From: a virus | Length of the DNA: 40,381 bases | IMG/VR virus record: IMGVR_UViG_3300020442_001277 | Location: 1-40,381 of that record | Strand: one strand, 5' to 3' | Shown: positions 1 through 9,112 of the stretch, piece after piece | Numbering within the stretch: position 1 is the first letter of the stretch | Layout: each line of letters starts with the position of its first letter | The notes under the pieces: generated by a model | Told to the model about the DNA's origin: nothing | The model's database searches: none | The model's input: the letters and a program-made list of their open reading frames with translations, nothing else | Program-made: the position numbers and the translations under genes

Positions 1-3000
1 TAAATCTGATGGATCTTGGGGATCTTCTGCTGATTTACCTTTTACAATCTGGAATTCACCATTAGGTAGTAAGAATACTTTATCGATTCTAGACAGATAC
101 CAATCAAAATCGCAACGGAAGTCACTATTGATCTTTGGAATATCAAATAATGTTGCTGCAGGAGTACTAGAAGTTGGGAATACTCTTGATTTAAAATCAA
201 ATGTTGAACAGTTTACAAATGCAGGAGATGCAACTGTTCCTGTTCCACTGAACAAGTTCTTAACACCTGGACGGAAATCAAGATAATCAGGTAAAAACTT
301 CTCATTAAATACAGGAATATCTTCATATGCAGTATCAAGATATGATTGACCACCAAAGTAATCACCAGTAGCAGAGTGTGAATAGTAATCAAGAACAATC
401 TTTAACTTTCTAATTGGAGTCGATACACCTTTCTTACGAACTAATCTAGAAATACCATATAAGAAATCAGTTGAACCCACTGCAAGATCATATCTATCCG
501 TAATTACTTTAGAACCAGCAATAACAGATCCAACACTATCATTAATAATACCTGCGATAGGACTATTTGCACTATCAACTCCAGTTACAGATTCGCCAGA
601 GATGAATGATCCACTCAAGTAAACAATAGTTAATTTAAGTGTGCTTGAGTTAAAGTCAACAACTCTTGCTCTTGCCTTAGATGTTGCACCAGTAACTACA
701 GTTCCAGTAGCAAAGAATGTAGGTTCAACTAATGTGATAGATGGAATTACAGGATCACTATCATCAAGTGATTCGTAAACAGCATGAACTTTATATGCAT
801 CAGTTAATCCAAGAGAAATATCTTGGTCTTGAACTCTAGTTCCATAGAGAGTAGAGTATGCTAAATTATAATTTTGTTTATCTAAATTTAAAGTAGTTTT
901 ATTAACTTTCAAGACAAACATCTTCTGAGAAGATTTAGTCTTTCTTTGTGTAACATTCTTAGAAATAGATGCAGTAACTTTAACAGATGTGATATTTGAT
1001 AAGTTATCCATCTGAATAGTTGTTCTATCCGAAGATGTGAAGGTTGTATACCCTAAGTTTCCAGATCCACTTGTTACAATAGGAATCTGATCTCCTACAG
1101 GATAAGTACCGTTACTACCTGCAAGAACTGTGAATGTGTAGTTTTGATTTGATAATGCTTCAAACTGTTCATTCTCAGGAAGAGTGATAGAGATAGAACC
1201 AGAAGACACTGTTTGTGCATCAAAAGTTCTTCTGACAACCATAGATTCATCAGAAATACTCTTAACGTATGGTTTTGGTAACTCTTCTAAGAGAGTTGCA
1301 TTCTCTGTTCCTTTAAGACTTGCTCTATATCTAACTAAAACAGAATAATCGCCAGCAGATGGAGCAGCAGAACCAGCACCAGGTGTTACATTTACAGTCT
1401 GGTTTGCATAGTTAAAAATAGTTGCAGGATTAGAAGAAGTTAAGTTTGTAGGATCAACAAAATCAACATCGACAAATTTTGTAGCACTAAAGAAAATTCT
1501 ATCTCCAGATCTTAAATCAGATGAGAAGTTTGAATTTTGTCCTGTAATACTTTCAGAACCGCCACTAGCATCGTATGTAAATGTAGAACCTTGAATCTCT
1601 TGGAGATCTTCAAGAACTATATCAGCAGTAAATTCGATAGCGTTTGTGCTTTCATCTCTTGATAATACCTGACGTGTATCAGAGTATTGATAATTATAAA
1701 CGTTTGTAATTGTATCTTTATTGAGACCATCAACAGTGATCATCTCTCCAGATTGGAAATCACCTTCGACAGAATAAAGAGTTACATGATCTCCAGTAGA
1801 TGCATTGACCACATATCCTCTAGCACCAGATGTTGATCCAACAACAATAGAACCAAGACCAATAGTTTGAGCACTTGCAAGATCAAGGATGGTAAACATC
1901 TGAATATCAAAGAGATTCAGTTTATATCTGTCATCACTATCACCAAAAGTTGTATTAGGATCAGCAGCGTGTTCTAGAGAAGCAACACGAGCGTATCCAA
2001 TAACATTACCAACAGCATCACCTGGTGTTGCTGTAAATCTATCATGAAGTTCTAAGGTTTGATATGCTTGAGCGATTGTAGAACCAGATGTGTTTACAAA
2101 ACCAAATACATTTTCAACAAGTGAGAAATTACCTAACTCAAATGGAATAATTGTATTTTGTGCAGCATCAATATCTCTTGGTTTAGCAAGATCAACATAT
2201 TTTGGTGAAAGAGTTTTAATTCTATATCCTCTTACATATCCAGTACCAGGACCAAACTCAACTGCATAATTTGCTTCAGTTGCAGTATTTCCTTGTGCAC
2301 TGGTATCTCCTAATTCATATACACCATTGTTAAAACCATCATTGAGGTTTTCTCTCATAGTAATTTGGAAATCGTCTACAACGTAGTTTCCTGATTCCTC
2401 AAATGTTCTAAGAGCTAAGGATTTTTCTAGTTCATCATATGCACTACGATCAACCAGTTTTTCAATCTTATTACCATTAATACGAAGTAATTCAATAAAA
2501 TCTTTATCCGCTTCGTCAGTAAGAAGTTTCTTAATTAAGTTTGTAGTTATTCTAAATCTATGAGAACCAGGAGCAGCATAATTAGATGTTCCTGCAGCGT
2601 TATCATTGAGTGATAAGTCATCTTCGGGCGTGACGATTGACTCAAGGATTTCAAGTCCAATTCTGTATTTTGGTGTGGTTCCATACTGATCAAGAAGAAT
2701 ATATTGATATGGTACGTCTACGAAGAAACCTCTAATGAAGTAAACACCTTCTTGAACGTATGCAGCAGATCCAGTTTGAATTGCTGCGGTGGGAAGTAAT
2801 TGTGCAAATGGAGAACCAACTTCAATAAGAGTAGTTCCGAAAGTAATTTCTGTATCTGTAATTAACTGCTCGTTATTAGTAAATGTCTGTTGAGTTTGTG
2901 CGTCTCCACCAGACTCAATATACTTAACATATAAAGTAATATAACCTTTCTCAGAGGCAGTTTCTGAAACACTAAACAGAACTTTTGCCTTAACACCAGA

Positions 3001-3312
3001 AGTAAGACCAGTGATAATTTTATTTTCTAACTGAGATCTATACAATTCAACATCAGCACCCAAGAATGATTCTTGAAGCATGATAGCATCAACTGCCAAG
3101 TCATATCCTACTTGACCTGGAATGACCATCGCACCATCTTTAAACAGATGAGAACCTACGTTCTCGATCTGATTTTGCATGATACTCTGAGTTTGCGTCA
3201 GTTCTCTTGCTTGAATTGGAAAACCAGGACGAAACAGCACTCGATAAAAGTTTTTTGCTTTATCGAAATCGTCGTAGTATGGTGTGACGTTTAGATTAGT
3301 GTTTTGTGCCAT
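1..3312 (-). CDS. Virion structural protein with DUF4815 domain, 3' end outside window
   Basis: The reading frame is open from the ATG at 3312 to position 1 (1,104 codons, no stop), so the C-terminus lies outside the window. The N-terminus reads NVTPYYDDFDKAKNFYRVLF followed by RPGFPIQARELTQTQSIMQN, which I recognise as the start of DUF4815, a family of tail or baseplate proteins in marine T4-like phages. Further family-like segments follow, such as YFIRGFFVDVPYQYILLDQY and YVRGYRIKTLSPKYVDLAKP. The remainder is beta-rich. Its ATG overlaps the gp8 stop as TAATG, so the two are probably translationally coupled. By position after gp8 it may be a peripheral baseplate or fibre-attachment protein, but I cannot equate it with T4 gp9, gp10 or gp11. 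The family call is firm; the role is inferred. Confidence 0.88.
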   Translation of the reverse strand, partial: MAQNTNLNVTPYYDDFDKAKNFYRVLFRPGFPIQARELTQTQSIMQNQIENVGSHLFKDGAMVIPGQVGYDLAVDAIMLQESFLGADVELYRSQLENKIITGLTSGVKAKVLFSVSETASEKGYITLYVKYIESGGDAQTQQTFTNNEQLITDTEITFGTTLIEVGSPFAQLLPTAAIQTGSAAYVQEGVYFIRGFFVDVPYQYILLDQYGTTPKYRIGLEILESIVTPEDDLSLNDNAAGTSNYAAPGSHRFRITTNLIKKLLTDEADKDFIELLRINGNKIEKLVDRSAYDELEKSLALRTFEESGNYVVDDFQITMRENLNDGFNNGVYELGDTSAQGNTATEANYAVEFGPGTGYVRGYRIKTLSPKYVDLAKPRDIDAAQNTIIPFELGNFSLVENVFGFVNTSGSTIAQAYQTLELHDRFTATPGDAVGNVIGYARVASLEHAADPNTTFGDSDDRYKLNLFDIQMFTILDLASAQTIGLGSIVVGSTSGARGYVVNASTGDHVTLYSVEGDFQSGEMITVDGLNKDTITNVYNYQYSDTRQVLSRDESTNAIEFTADIVLEDLQEIQGSTFTYDASGGSESITGQNSNFSSDLRSGDRIFFSATKFVDVDFVDPTNLTSSNPATIFNYANQTVNVTPGAGSAAPSAGDYSVLVRYRASLKGTENATLLEELPKPYVKSISDESMVVRRTFDAQTVSSGSISITLPENEQFEALSNQNYTFTVLAGSNGTYPVGDQIPIVTSGSGNLGYTTFTSSDRTTIQMDNLSNITSVKVTASISKNVTQRKTKSSQKMFVLKVNKTTLNLDKQNYNLAYSTLYGTRVQDQDISLGLTDAYKVHAVYESLDDSDPVIPSITLVEPTFFATGTVVTGATSKARARVVDFNSSTLKLTIVYLSGSFISGESVTGVDSANSPIAGIINDSVGSVIAGSKVITDRYDLAVGSTDFLYGISRLVRKKGVSTPIRKLKIVLDYYSHSATGDYFGGQSYLDTAYEDIPVFNEKFLPDYLDFRPGVKNLFSGTGTVASPAFVNCSTFDFKSRVFPTSSTPAATLFDIPKINSDFRCDFDWYLSRIDKVFLLPNGEFQIVKGKSAEDPQDPSDL

Positions 3313-4844
3313 TAGAACTCGATTACGATTTTAATATCTTCTACCTGGTCGTTTGCACGACTAATGGATCTTCTATTATCTATATACACAACGTCACCGC
3401 TATTTGACTTGATTTCGGGTTTCGCATAACCATTATTAAATTTCATACCCAAGTCATACTCGGTATTGTTGATCGTTCTAGAAGAAGCATTAGGAACGGC
3501 TGGAAAGTTAACATCGGGTTGACCAGCAGCACCAGATGTTGCACCATTAATTACATTGGATCCATCAAACTCATTTTGTGTACCAGTTACTTCTGGGAAA
3601 ATACCATCAACAGCGTTCTGATAATACTTCAGAACTTTGGTGATTGCGTTCCACGAGATAACTCTTGCACGAGCAGTAACGTTCGTACCACCAACAACTC
3701 TAGTTTGAGTGATAATTTCGTCGGGGACATAATTTCCTTGGAATGTAGGAGAGAAGATAACTGCTTTTGTAGCAGATACCGTCAAATCAGAAATTAGTTC
3801 TTCAGTTCCAAACTTCAAAGGGTTAGTGATAAGACCAATACGACGATAATCGTTATCAATCGGGAAATCACCAGCACCTTCATCATATGAAAGTTTGGCA
3901 TTAATCATAACTCGGAATGCACCAAGTTCTACAACAGAGTCAGAACCATGACCATTTGGAGGAGGAATGATAACGTCAACTTGACCACCAGTTCCTGTTC
4001 CAATACCAGTGATACTATCAACACTAATCTTACCGAATGTGTATCCAGTTCCACCAGATGTCACCGTTGTGGAAATAATTTTACCACCATCAACAACAAC
4101 TGAAACTCTACCACCAGTTCCGTCACCATTAATGGAAACGTTGTCGTATGTTCCGTTGTTGTAACCAGCACCAGCAGAATTAATAACTACTGTATCAATT
4201 TCACCAGCGACTGCATTAGTTTTTACCGCGTCGTTTGTGAAGACGGGCATGTAATCGTTGGAGAAAAACTTGAGGACTGAAGCAACAGGGATGGTGTACA
4301 TGTATTTCCAACGGTAACTGTCACCAGTTGTAATAATGCTAGTGGAAGTACCAGTAGGCTCAACTGTAGAAGGTTTACCATTAGGATCAGAAGGCGATGT
4401 TCCGTTATAGATGCACTTGTAGACTTGATACTGAGAGTTTACAACGTAAAAGTCAGAGTCATACAGTTTAGTCGCACCAGAAGCAGCAGTTTTACTAGGA
4501 GAGTAATCATGACGATACATGTCATAAGTGAAACCAAGTCCACCAGTAGTTTGTTCTGGAGAAACCCAGTCAATTCTACGACAAACTTGCACGGTATCAG
4601 ATGCCAGAACTCTCTTGAGAGAGATCATGTCATCATAAGAACCCGAAAATTCGGAAAATGAATCCACTGCCTGTGGCGGTGAGTTTTCATTATCCCATGA
4701 CTGAGGTCTACCGATGAATAGGTAAATCCTATCTCGGTTTGCTCCTGCTGCAGCGTCACTTTGCGTTGCATCAGGACCCTCCAAAGATTTAATGAATTTT
4801 TTCGCTGAAAAAATCCTAAATTGATCTGTTAATAGAGCTGCCAT
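3312..4844 (-). CDS. 8: Baseplate wedge protein gp8, with inserted beta repeats
   Basis: 510 aa, against 334 for T4 gp8, a baseplate wedge subunit that with gp6, gp7, gp10, gp11, gp25 and gp53 forms the wedge. Conserved landmarks appear in T4 order: an N-terminal segment ending IYLFIGRPQSW (about 40-50), VYKCIY (141-146), GDSYRWKYMYTIP (174-186), RRIGLITNPL (334-343) and the C-terminal block GDVVYIDNRRSISRANDQ followed by VEDIKIVIEF (483-510), matching T4 GEMIYMENRPPI...DQTEEINILF. Residues 214-295 hold two Gly-x-Gly-Tyr repeats (SAGAGYNNG, SGGTGYTFG) absent from T4 gp8, which explain about half of the extra length. A late promoter candidate lies 29 nt before the ATG. The stop overlaps the next gene as TAATG. 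Identity is confident from order of motifs and synteny with gp6 and the gp7-like giant. Confidence 0.92.
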   Translation of the reverse strand: MAALLTDQFRIFSAKKFIKSLEGPDATQSDAAAGANRDRIYLFIGRPQSWDNENSPPQAVDSFSEFSGSYDDMISLKRVLASDTVQVCRRIDWVSPEQTTGGLGFTYDMYRHDYSPSKTAASGATKLYDSDFYVVNSQYQVYKCIYNGTSPSDPNGKPSTVEPTGTSTSIITTGDSYRWKYMYTIPVASVLKFFSNDYMPVFTNDAVKTNAVAGEIDTVVINSAGAGYNNGTYDNVSINGDGTGGRVSVVVDGGKIISTTVTSGGTGYTFGKISVDSITGIGTGTGGQVDVIIPPPNGHGSDSVVELGAFRVMINAKLSYDEGAGDFPIDNDYRRIGLITNPLKFGTEELISDLTVSATKAVIFSPTFQGNYVPDEIITQTRVVGGTNVTARARVISWNAITKVLKYYQNAVDGIFPEVTGTQNEFDGSNVINGATSGAAGQPDVNFPAVPNASSRTINNTEYDLGMKFNNGYAKPEIKSNSGDVVYIDNRRSISRANDQVEDIKIVIEF

Positions 4845-4873
4845 TTCCTAGTAGTGACTCCTGTCCTCCTGTT

Positions 4874-4881
4874 TATTTATG
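4874..4881 (-). promoter_or_regulatory. Candidate T4-type late promoter before gp8
   Basis: The minus strand reads CATAAATA, one base from the T4 late consensus TATAAATA, in the short gap between the stop of the 1,407-aa gene (4886) and the gp8 ATG (4844). No sigma-70 -35 box is needed for this promoter class, which uses phage gp55 and gp33. Confidence 0.6.
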
Positions 4882-4885
4882 AAGG

Positions 4886-7800
4886 TTACGAACGAACAAT
4901 AGTTTGATAATCAATTCTCTTGATTCTATACGTTGCTCCACCGTTACCTACGAGGTTCTCACCACCGAGAACCGCTTGTACAACTGCACCAGAACCAGTG
5001 GAATCTCCACCAGCATTTGTAAATACAGTTGTTGGATGATATGCATATGTGCCATCAACGCTTTGTTTAATCCCATATCCACCATTTGTGATATTTAAAG
5101 AAGCAACCTGGTCACCCGCAGTGGTCATGGTAACCGTAGCAGTTGCTTGTATATCACCAATATTTTCAATGGCAACTGTTGGTGTTCCTGTATAGTTAGT
5201 TCCTGGATTTTGAACTATAAAATCAACAACAGTTCCATCTTGAGAGAACTCATATAGTAATCCCCCAATACCAACGTTAATATTACCTGTATTAAATGGA
5301 ACTATGTCTTTAACTTGTAAAAGACTTAACGCAGGATCCCAAGAAACTACGGTTGCTCGCACTTGAGATACAGCACCTATGACAACTTCATTGACACTGA
5401 AGTTTGCACCATTACCTACATTAGGATCTAAGTAGATATTTAGGATAGCAGGATGGTCTACACCATCAGTAAGTGTACCTGCAGTGTCAACAGTTGCAAA
5501 CTTAAATGGTAAACTAGCGTCTTTTACTCTATCACCAACAGCGAATAGAGTTGTGTTAGTTCCACCTTGAGTTTCTTCAATACCATAAAGTGAATTATAT
5601 AAACCACCATCAAGACTAATCTGACCAGCATAATCTGTTCCAGTATTTACCAAGTCAGCAATACCATCACCTGCACCATCATTTTCAGCAATATCTTGGA
5701 ATGATCTATCAGTAAACAGTTGAATAGGAACTGTTAACAATGTGATGTTGCTACCATTTGTATTCAAAATAACATGAGGATCAAATCCTGATGGTGCACT
5801 TGCTGCAGTTCCTCCATCGAACTGAACAATAGCGTCTTCAGTAGAAGGTATACCACCATCAATAAACGCTAACTCGTCAACTTCAAATACGACTAATAAT
5901 TCTCTAGTTGCAGGATTCCAATCATAAACTTTTGCAATTTTATTGCTTGCACTTTCAACAGCACGGATTACAATATCCCCAACACTAAATTTATATGTTG
6001 ATATACCATTAGAATCATTTTGACCTGCGTCTAAAATAACACGTTGATCATAGTTAAAGTTTACACCACGAGTTAAACCAGAAAACTTACCAGCAGACTT
6101 AGAAGTATAACTGATAGTTTCGGTATTAAGAATAATAGCACCAGAACCAGGATATGCATCGGTGGAATCAACGAAGATTTCAGTATCTGCTGCAGCAACA
6201 TCTTTTACAACACCTGTTAAGTATATGAGAGAAGAGTTAAATGACTGTCTAGCATCTGATTTTCTCTTTAAATTAACTAATTTAGTAAAGATGATATTAG
6301 GTGCAGATGTGTAACCTTTACCTGGATCAGTTACATTAATACTTGTTATTCTACCCTGATCAATATTAGCGACTGCTTTTGCACCAATACCACCACCGCC
6401 AGTGACTAGAATGAATGGAGGTTCTTGATAGAACTCACCTTCATCTACCACAGAGATAGAGGTGACTTCACCAAGAGTGTCAATTTCTGCAGCACCTTGA
6501 GCACCTTGTCCACCACCACCTTCAAAAATAAGAGTTGGAGGAGTAGCATAATTTCTACCTTTGTTTAACAAAGATAAACCAGTAACAGTTTGTACGACGG
6601 GAGATGCTGTAGCACCAGTTCCCTGTCCACCTAAAATTTTTGCTGTTGCAGCACCAAAGAAGTTATCACCTTTCTTGGTCATTCTGACATAAGAAACTGT
6701 TCCAGAGTCAGTTAATATAACTTCTCCTTCTGCCTCTGATGGGAATACATCAACTTCTGATGGAACTGTATCACCTTCAAATAAAGGAACTCCATAGAAT
6801 CTACGACCAATAGCGTAAGGATAAGCAGGATTACCACTACTATCCTCAGTCATAAAGTATGCGTAAGTTCCATTTGGATACTCAGGTGTTACTGCAAATT
6901 TACCATTATATTCATCCAAAGTTCCTACAGATGAATCATAGATGTAATCATTTACTAGATCACCCAGTACATAACCATTATTAACTACCCTAATTCCAAA
7001 TCCAGTTCCAGTATATGAGAAAAGATACAATACATTAGGAGCATTTACAGGAACTGTAAATCTAATTTCTCTTGTTGTAGCACCATTAAAACCAGAGATA
7101 TATGATTGGTAAGTTGTTTCCGAACCATCGATATAATATTTTACGCCATTACCCTTAACTACAGGACCATCGTATAGATCATCTGTATTACCAACAATCG
7201 ATGGGTCTGATGTATGCCACCCATCTTCTTGTGAAGAAATCAACAATGTGCGATTTGCATTCGATGCATCATCTTGATTGAAAATATATGTTTTTCCTCT
7301 TTCAAGGTTTAAGAAACTAGGTGATGCTCCACCATAAACAAACTTGTCGTTTACAACTGTAATAGCATAAGTTACATTAGATACTGTATTGACTTGAGGT
7401 CTACTACCTTGCAATTCAATATTAGTTCTCAAACGATACGAAGAAGTTTCTCTAGCAACCGCACCACTAGCGTTATATCCCCAAGGACCGTAAATAGGAT
7501 ATCCATCAAAGGACATACCCAAAACTTTAGAGTGACCATCTACATGACGAGAACGATCAATAGTATTAGGATTATTTGAATCTGATTGATAATAATCTTC
7601 TAAGTAGTAATTATTTGGATGAGGTTCAACTTCGATCTCAGGATCCAGATACATATATCCTTCATGTCCCTCTTTACCAGACATGTCAGGATGATGTTTA
7701 CAGAAATAATATATAAATCCATTTTCATCCGCATTCATCAAGAAGATTGGTGCAAATTCATTCTCATAGTCAGCAGCAGGTGCTTGACTTACACCTGTGC

Positions 7801-9109
7801 TATTGTAATAAAGAGTACCTGGCGATGTATTATGAATACCATCTGCAGTGGTGCTGAACTGCATCGCATGACCTTGAGGATGTGCCTCTGATGGTCCGTT
7901 AGAACTATCAGACTGATTCCATATAATTAGATAATTTCTCTGAACTTTAATTCCTTCTGGAGCAAAGTAATATTGACCAGGAACAAAAGGACCAAATTCA
8001 TCTGCATCTGTTCCAAAATCAATATAAAAAATACCATTTGGTAATGCTTCTGGTTCTTCGGTAATAGTAAAACTAAATCCATTAGAACCTAAAACTTTAT
8101 CTCCTTGTGCAAAAGATGCACCAGTACTAACATTTCTTATGTAAATATTGGTAATAACATTTTGATTATTTCTAACAATTTTTGCAATTTCTCCTCTTGC
8201 TATTCCAGATATTTCATCAATAATTCTACCAACTTCGACAGAACCTAAGGTTTCATCGACTTGATTTACAGTAAGATAAAGATTATCAACTTCTACTTTA
8301 ATATTCCAAGTGAATATATTTTGTGGAGATATCTTACCCCATTCAAATACTCCATTATCAAGAGCAAATTCATCTATAACTTTACTTGACTGATAAAAAT
8401 ATGTGTTATTATCAATTACTGCGTCATAAGCGTTAGTGTTTTTTACATAATCATATTTTACTGTATCAATTTGGAATTCAGCTGGTGGATTTCCATCAGC
8501 ACCAAATTCGGGAGTATGCAGCAAACCACCGTTTGCCATAATACCGATAGCTTTATCAATTTGAATCTGTCTAGTACCTGGATTAGGAACGTCTTTTCCA
8601 CCACGATATATGAATGTTTGATCAAAAGATCTATCTGCAATTAAAGAGTTACCACCAGGTTGTCTCTCAACATCAATACCTGTATGCATTGATGGTTTAG
8701 GATGATTATCAGATTGTATTCTTAATCTATCAATCTTATCACCTGCGTTACTGGTAGAAAATACACCAGTTGTGGGTGAATTAGGATGACCTTGCCAAAT
8801 TCTATTAATATCAAAAGAGGTAACTACACTCGGAGTTTCCTGTAAAGGTGTAATCTTAAGTCTTAATGGATCGTAACCTCTTCCTCTGTTTAATACCCTA
8901 ACGTGAATAATTTTACCAGAGTCTTCATCAATAATTGGATATAATAATGCTTCTACATCAGGAGTTCCACAACCATTAACAGTCAAACGTGGTGGATCTG
9001 AAGGAACGTATCCCGATCCTCCGTCTAAAACGTTTACTGCTCGAACACCAAAAATTTCATCGAAAATCGGTTCGATTACAGCACCAGTACCAGGAACAGT
9101 TCTTGCCAT
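4886..9109 (-). CDS. Large virion protein with YHYH and cupredoxin-like domains
   Basis: 1,407 aa, not matched to any T4 protein. Beta repeats of the Gly-x-Gly-Tyr type occur at the N-terminus (DGGSGYVPSDPP, NRGRGYDPLR), again at about 850-960 (NKGRNYATPP, DPGKGYTSAP) and near the C-terminus (NPGTNYTGTP). Residues about 370-490 resemble a cupredoxin, with His414 and the pattern Cys470-x2-His473-x2-Met476. A YHYH-type domain starts at GMSFDGYPIYGPWG (about 530) and resumes at LDEYNGKFAVTPEYPNGTY (about 730). Between the two lies a second cupredoxin-like segment (YAITVV to IRVVNNGY) without the copper ligands. The ATG follows the 405-aa gene by 3 nt. A role as an outer baseplate or fibre protein is inferred from position between the gp7-like giant and gp8. 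The YHYH call is solid; the cupredoxin call is a motif-level judgement. Confidence 0.85.
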   Translation of the reverse strand: MARTVPGTGAVIEPIFDEIFGVRAVNVLDGGSGYVPSDPPRLTVNGCGTPDVEALLYPIIDEDSGKIIHVRVLNRGRGYDPLRLKITPLQETPSVVTSFDINRIWQGHPNSPTTGVFSTSNAGDKIDRLRIQSDNHPKPSMHTGIDVERQPGGNSLIADRSFDQTFIYRGGKDVPNPGTRQIQIDKAIGIMANGGLLHTPEFGADGNPPAEFQIDTVKYDYVKNTNAYDAVIDNNTYFYQSSKVIDEFALDNGVFEWGKISPQNIFTWNIKVEVDNLYLTVNQVDETLGSVEVGRIIDEISGIARGEIAKIVRNNQNVITNIYIRNVSTGASFAQGDKVLGSNGFSFTITEEPEALPNGIFYIDFGTDADEFGPFVPGQYYFAPEGIKVQRNYLIIWNQSDSSNGPSEAHPQGHAMQFSTTADGIHNTSPGTLYYNSTGVSQAPAADYENEFAPIFLMNADENGFIYYFCKHHPDMSGKEGHEGYMYLDPEIEVEPHPNNYYLEDYYQSDSNNPNTIDRSRHVDGHSKVLGMSFDGYPIYGPWGYNASGAVARETSSYRLRTNIELQGSRPQVNTVSNVTYAITVVNDKFVYGGASPSFLNLERGKTYIFNQDDASNANRTLLISSQEDGWHTSDPSIVGNTDDLYDGPVVKGNGVKYYIDGSETTYQSYISGFNGATTREIRFTVPVNAPNVLYLFSYTGTGFGIRVVNNGYVLGDLVNDYIYDSSVGTLDEYNGKFAVTPEYPNGTYAYFMTEDSSGNPAYPYAIGRRFYGVPLFEGDTVPSEVDVFPSEAEGEVILTDSGTVSYVRMTKKGDNFFGAATAKILGGQGTGATASPVVQTVTGLSLLNKGRNYATPPTLIFEGGGGQGAQGAAEIDTLGEVTSISVVDEGEFYQEPPFILVTGGGGIGAKAVANIDQGRITSINVTDPGKGYTSAPNIIFTKLVNLKRKSDARQSFNSSLIYLTGVVKDVAAADTEIFVDSTDAYPGSGAIILNTETISYTSKSAGKFSGLTRGVNFNYDQRVILDAGQNDSNGISTYKFSVGDIVIRAVESASNKIAKVYDWNPATRELLVVFEVDELAFIDGGIPSTEDAIVQFDGGTAASAPSGFDPHVILNTNGSNITLLTVPIQLFTDRSFQDIAENDGAGDGIADLVNTGTDYAGQISLDGGLYNSLYGIEETQGGTNTTLFAVGDRVKDASLPFKFATVDTAGTLTDGVDHPAILNIYLDPNVGNGANFSVNEVVIGAVSQVRATVVSWDPALSLLQVKDIVPFNTGNINVGIGGLLYEFSQDGTVVDFIVQNPGTNYTGTPTVAIENIGDIQATATVTMTTAGDQVASLNITNGGYGIKQSVDGTYAYHPTTVFTNAGGDSTGSGAVVQAVLGGENLVGNGGATYRIKRIDYQTIVRS

Positions 9110-9112
9110 TTA

